Under the pieces are notes generated by a model. It was not told where the DNA came from. It saw only the letters and a list, made by a program, of their open reading frames with translations, and searched no databases. Below are positions 39,098 to 40,916 of a stretch of DNA of 40,916 bases, piece by piece. Source of the stretch: a virus; IMG/VR virus record IMGVR_UViG_3300020020_000014, positions 1 through 40,916 of that record, one strand, 5' to 3'. Within the stretch, counting starts at the first letter, position 1, and each line of letters begins with the position of its first letter. A program made the translations under genes and the position numbers.

Positions 39098-39125
39098 TGA
39101 CGATAAGGACAGATTGTCCTAGAAC
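39097..39125 (+). promoter_or_regulatory. Predicted promoter of the lysogeny operon
   Basis: TTGACG (39097-39102), 17-nt spacer, TAGAAC (39120-39125), with operator O7 filling the spacer. Points towards the 30-aa peptide gene, the other small genes and int. The 170-bp gap after the repressor stop also holds CCCC/GGGG and GACG/CGTC mini-hairpins followed by TTATTTTT near 39048-39075, a weak terminator candidate. Confidence 0.55.
39106..39120. promoter_or_regulatory. Predicted repressor operator O7
   Basis: Perfect-half-site palindrome AGGAC-AGATT-GTCCT, 23 bp centre to centre from O6, sited in the spacer of the rightward lysogeny-operon promoter. Confidence 0.7.
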
Positions 39126-39171
39126 ACACCCATCAGCCGGCCAGCGCGGCCAGCAAAATGGGGACACCAAC

Positions 39172-39264
39172 GTGATCGATCTTACAGCCGTTGTCGCCGC
39201 CACTCTGACTGTCAGTTGCCTGATTGCCATCTACGCGCTGGTCATCACGGAGTGGTACCGATGA
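39172..39264 (+). CDS. Single-helix membrane peptide (30 aa)
   Basis: A 30-codon frame starting GTG encodes VIDLTAVVAATLTVSC, continuing as one hydrophobic helix and ending ITEWYR, the layout of a small single-span membrane peptide. GGGGA precedes it by about 8 nt, and its stop overlaps the next gene's start as ATGA, the same coupling seen throughout the operon, which supports translation. First gene of the lysogeny operon. Function unknown; possible superinfection or envelope modulator. Confidence 0.6.
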   Translation: MIDLTAVVAATLTVSCLIAIYALVITEWYR

Positions 39265-39485
39265 GGGGCATCAAGCATTCGTATTTTGTCGTGATGTGTG
39301 ACCACGGCAAGCGCGGCCTCGAGGCCATCGTGCACCCCGAAGACACACGCCGCTCGATCATCGAGCAGTTGGCCCACGGCGAGTTCAAGCACGTCGTTTT
39401 CATTCATCAGGTCGACGGCCTTCTGATCGACGACGTCACCAACGAACTGTTCGACGAGGCTGAATTGCTGGCGAGGGCTGCGTAA
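39261..39485 (+). CDS. Small lysogeny-operon protein (74 aa)
   Basis: Compact alpha/beta-looking product: KHSYFVVMCDHGKRGLEAIV, then RRSIIEQLAHGEFKHVVFIHQVDG and a short acidic helix. A strand-helix-strand pattern is evident. ATG 39261 is chosen for the ATGA overlap; an in-frame start 15 codons upstream would overlap the membrane peptide gene. No family recognised. Confidence 0.7.
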   Translation: MRGIKHSYFVVMCDHGKRGLEAIVHPEDTRRSIIEQLAHGEFKHVVFIHQVDGLLIDDVTNELFDEAELLARAA

Positions 39486-39562
39486 TCCCTGAAGCCATGC
39501 ACGGCGACGGGACCACTGCTGGAGGCGCCGCAAATGGGCCTCCAGCCTTTTCGGAGATGATG

Positions 39563-39814
39563 ATGAACATCACCCTGGCTGGCGCCATCCTCGCCCATAG
39601 CTTCTACCCGGCGCATTGCTGCAACGAACAGGACTGCCGCCCGGTGCCGTGCGCGGAGATCACCTACCGCACCGAGAACCGGGTCGATTTCGTCTACTAC
39701 CGCGGCCTGCGCGGCGTTGCCTGGGCCGTGTACCCAAGCCCCGACGCGGCCTGCCACGTCTGTACGTCCAGCATCGCGCTGCGCTGCGTATTCATCCCGG
39801 AGGGAGTGTCGTGA
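39563..39814 (+). CDS. Exported-type Cys-rich protein (83 aa)
   Basis: Short hydrophobic N-terminus (MNITLAGAILAHS) followed by FYPAHCCNEQDCRPVPCAEI, then VDFVYY and a CHVC pair near the end. The HSxYPxxCCxxxDCxPVxC pattern is one I associate with small exported proteins of alphaproteobacteria and their phages. Six Cys suggest disulfides in the periplasm. Three consecutive ATG codons occur; the third (39563) has the right spacing to CGGAG. Could alter the envelope of the lysogen. Confidence 0.7.
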   Translation: MNITLAGAILAHSFYPAHCCNEQDCRPVPCAEITYRTENRVDFVYYRGLRGVAWAVYPSPDAACHVCTSSIALRCVFIPEGVS

Positions 39815-40011
39815 ACGCGATTTCTAAAAAAGACGCCGCCTACATCCGCGAACTGGAAGCCCGCCTATGGCGCAGTATAGATACCGCCAACCAAGCCGCC
39901 GCCCGCATCGAGGCGCTGGAGAATGCGCTGCGGGTGATTATAGACGAACCTGATGGCTGTGTTTCCCCCGCCTTCAAGGTTTTGGCGGCGACCGCGCTGG
40001 AGGACAAATGA
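39811..40011 (+). CDS. Small coiled-coil protein, paralogue 1 (66 aa)
   Basis: Begins VNAISKKDAAYIRELEARLW (GTG start overlapping the upstream stop as GTGA) and contains ARIEALENALR, a motif repeated in the next gene with 31 bp of identical DNA. Predicted helix with a flexible, short C-terminal segment (AFKVLAATALEDK). Function unknown. Confidence 0.68.
   Translation: MNAISKKDAAYIRELEARLWRSIDTANQAAARIEALENALRVIIDEPDGCVSPAFKVLAATALEDK
39903..39933. repeat. 31-bp exact direct repeat, copy 1
   Basis: Identical to 40091-40121; both encode RIEALENALR in the same frame of adjacent small genes. Marks a recent partial duplication or gene conversion. Confidence 0.93.
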
Positions 40012-40217
40012 GCGACTTTATTGACCGTCTGCGCGCAGCCTCCGATGATGCGTCGTTGGATTGCTATGCGCTTTGCGAAGAAGCCGCCGACCGCATCGAG
40101 GCGCTGGAGAATGCGCTGCGGCATATCCTTTCGATTTGTGAAAAAAACGATATCCCGCTTGCGGATGATATCGGCGGTGCCGCACTTGCCGTCCTCTACC
40201 CGGAGGAGTTCGCATGA
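40008..40217 (+). CDS. Small coiled-coil protein, paralogue 2 (69 aa)
   Basis: MSDFIDRLRAASDDASLDCYA followed by EEAADRIEALENALRHILSIC and a C-terminal IGGAALAVLYPEEF helix. Shares the ADRIEALENAL core, widespread in phage small proteins, with the preceding gene. ATG overlaps as ATGA. Function unknown. Confidence 0.7.
   Translation: MSDFIDRLRAASDDASLDCYALCEEAADRIEALENALRHILSICEKNDIPLADDIGGAALAVLYPEEFA
40091..40121. repeat. 31-bp exact direct repeat, copy 2
   Basis: Second copy of the 31-bp identity with 39903-39933, spaced 188 bp apart. Homologous recombination between them would fuse the two paralogues in frame or delete the intervening DNA. Confidence 0.93.
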
Positions 40218-40426
40218 CACCCGACCGTGAGCCACTGGCGCAGGCCCTTAACTCGATCGTCGCCACGACCAACTCAATCGGCAGGATGGTCATCCGGCCG
40301 GAAACCTACGACGAGGTGCTGGCCGAAGTCGGCACGCTGTGGACGATCAAGTCGAATATCGAGTTCATCCTGACGTACATCAAGAAAAAGGAAGAGGCGA
40401 AGCAAGAGATGCAGGCCGCAGAATGA
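40214..40426 (+). CDS. Small helical lysogeny-operon protein (70 aa)
   Basis: Helical product: REPLAQALNSIVATTNSIGRM, VRPETYDEV-type middle (IRPETYDEVLAEV) and a lysine/glutamate-rich end (YIKKKEEAKQEMQAAE). ATGA overlaps on both sides. No family recognised. Confidence 0.68.
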   Translation: MTPDREPLAQALNSIVATTNSIGRMVIRPETYDEVLAEVGTLWTIKSNIEFILTYIKKKEEAKQEMQAAE

Positions 40427-40596
40427 CCCGCGCCGTCACCTTCACGCAGGCCCAGGTTCGCCGGGCGGTGAAAGCCGCCGAGAGCGCCGGCCTGCGCGTG
40501 CGCAGCGTGACGGTGAAGCCGGACGGGTCGATCGTGGTGGAGAACGGGGAACGGCCCCCCGAGCCTGTTGAAAACGAACGGGAGGTTGTGCTGTGA
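40423..40596 (+). CDS. Small protein before int (57 aa)
   Basis: Sequence MTRAVTFTQAQVRRAVKAAES, then GLRVRSVTVKPDGSIVV and an acidic end; a helix followed by a two-stranded sheet. This pattern is common just upstream of integrases in rhizobial prophages, and a small excisionase-like role is possible though no HTH is clear. ATG 40423 overlaps the upstream stop (ATGA) and is preferred over an out-of-context start 28 codons earlier. Its stop overlaps the int ATG (TGATG). Confidence 0.7.
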   Translation: MTRAVTFTQAQVRRAVKAAESAGLRVRSVTVKPDGSIVVENGERPPEPVENEREVVL

Positions 40597-40916
40597 TGCC
40601 GGCCATGCCCCGCCCCCGCCCGCCTCACCTGCACCGCCAGGTCACCCGCCACGGCAAGGCCGTCTGGTATGTGCGCGTCGGCAAGGGCGCTAGGATCCGC
40701 ATCAAGGCGGCCTACGGGACGCCGGAATTCGAGGCCGCCTACCAGGCGGCCCTGCGGGGCGAGGCGCCCCAGCGCGCCGCGGGCGCCGTCAAGGGCAGCC
40801 TGGAATGGCTCTGGATGCTCTACCGGCAGACCGCTGCCTGGACCGATCTGTCGCTCGCCACCCGCCGCCAGCGCGAACGCATCATGCTGCAGGTGCTGAA
40901 AACCGGCGGGAACGTG
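40596..40916 (+). CDS. int: Tyrosine integrase, N-terminal part (continues at base 128 after the join)
   Basis: First 107 codons of the 354-aa integrase. The residues HLHRQVTRHGKAVWYVRVGKG and RIKAAYGTPEFEAAYQAAL form the arm-binding N-terminal domain typical of phage integrases with DNA-binding three-strand sheets, followed by the start of the core-binding domain. ATG 40596 has GGGAGG about 10 nt upstream and overlaps the preceding stop by one base. Residues beyond 107 lie at the window start (from base 128). Confidence 0.93.
   Translation, partial: MPAMPRPRPPHLHRQVTRHGKAVWYVRVGKGARIRIKAAYGTPEFEAAYQAALRGEAPQRAAGAVKGSLEWLWMLYRQTAAWTDLSLATRRQRERIMLQVLKTGGNV
40790..40916. repeat. Terminal direct repeat, copy 2 (contig circularisation overlap)
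   Basis: Second copy of the exact 127-bp end repeat. Removing one copy gives a 40,789-bp circle. The repeat ends in frame within the integrase, after its codon 107. Confidence 0.95.

Larger units (their letters stand above)
1..40916. mobile_element. Complete temperate phage genome (circular, 40,789 bp unique)
   Basis: The window contains every module expected of a temperate, probably short-tailed phage: integrase, repressor/Cro switch, replication genes, terminase, portal, capsid, tail and lysis candidates. No bacterial flanking genes are seen. Because 1-127 equals 40790-40916 and the integrase reading frame continues across the join, the sequence is a circle opened inside int. It could be a replicating or packaged phage or an excised prophage; an integrated copy would be linearised at attP instead. 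Confidence 0.93.

Overview
The window is one complete temperate phage genome, read out as a circle. Bases 1-127 recur exactly at 40790-40916, and the integrase gene runs across that join, so the unique circle is 40,789 bp. The join length looks like an assembler k-mer overlap, not a packaging end. The DNA is GC-rich. The phage carries a GcrA-type cell-cycle regulator, a family essentially confined to alphaproteobacteria, and a carph-isopro-like Cro protein. I infer a Rhizobiales/Bradyrhizobium-like host. Short-tailed (podovirus-like) morphology is inferred from a large portal, a head-tail adaptor, a nozzle-like tail protein, internal/ejection proteins, and the absence of a tape measure, sheath or tail tube gene.

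Layout. The immunity switch is at 38.3-39.1 kb. A 110-aa HTH repressor faces right and a Cro/carph-isopro protein faces left. The rightward lysogeny operon (39.17 kb through the join to 0.87 kb) holds seven very small genes and then the tyrosine integrase. Everything else is transcribed leftward. Early genes lie at 38.3-30.4 kb: winged-helix-like protein, coiled coil, GcrA, VRR-NUC nuclease, Cas4/RecB-like Fe-S nuclease, conserved 230-aa protein, and AEP primase-SF3 helicase with an iteron-rich candidate origin. A regulatory gap follows at 30.14-30.37 kb. Late genes then run in order: secreted 88-aa protein, small HTH, TerS, TerL, portal, Ig-like proteins, scaffold, major capsid, adaptor, a tail-fibre island with collagen-like proteins, tail nozzle, a repeat-rich protein, prolyl-hydroxylase-like oxygenase, DUF6817-like protein, GNAT-like protein, ejection proteins, S74 fibre, lipoprotein and holin candidate. 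Most neighbours overlap as ATGA, GTGA or TGATG, which implies translational coupling. The integrase and the leftward operon converge at 0.87-1.02 kb, where four copies of an 8-bp site suggest attP.

Most notable points: (1) a GGAC-N5-GTCC palindrome occurs seven times, at the immunity promoters, at the lysogeny-operon promoter and, 8 kb away, inside the spacer of a strong promoter feeding the late genes; this reads as a repressor regulon. (2) A prolyl-4-hydroxylase-like gene is encoded by a phage that also makes three Gly-X-Y repeat proteins. (3) Interlocked perfect inverted repeats after the capsid gene pair with the Shine-Dalgarno of the next gene. (4) A promoter followed at once by a terminator-like hairpin precedes terS, as in Q-type antitermination. 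(5) The phage has its own GcrA. No endolysin, DNA polymerase, RNA polymerase or tRNA gene was recognised. All family assignments come from reading motifs; no database search was run.
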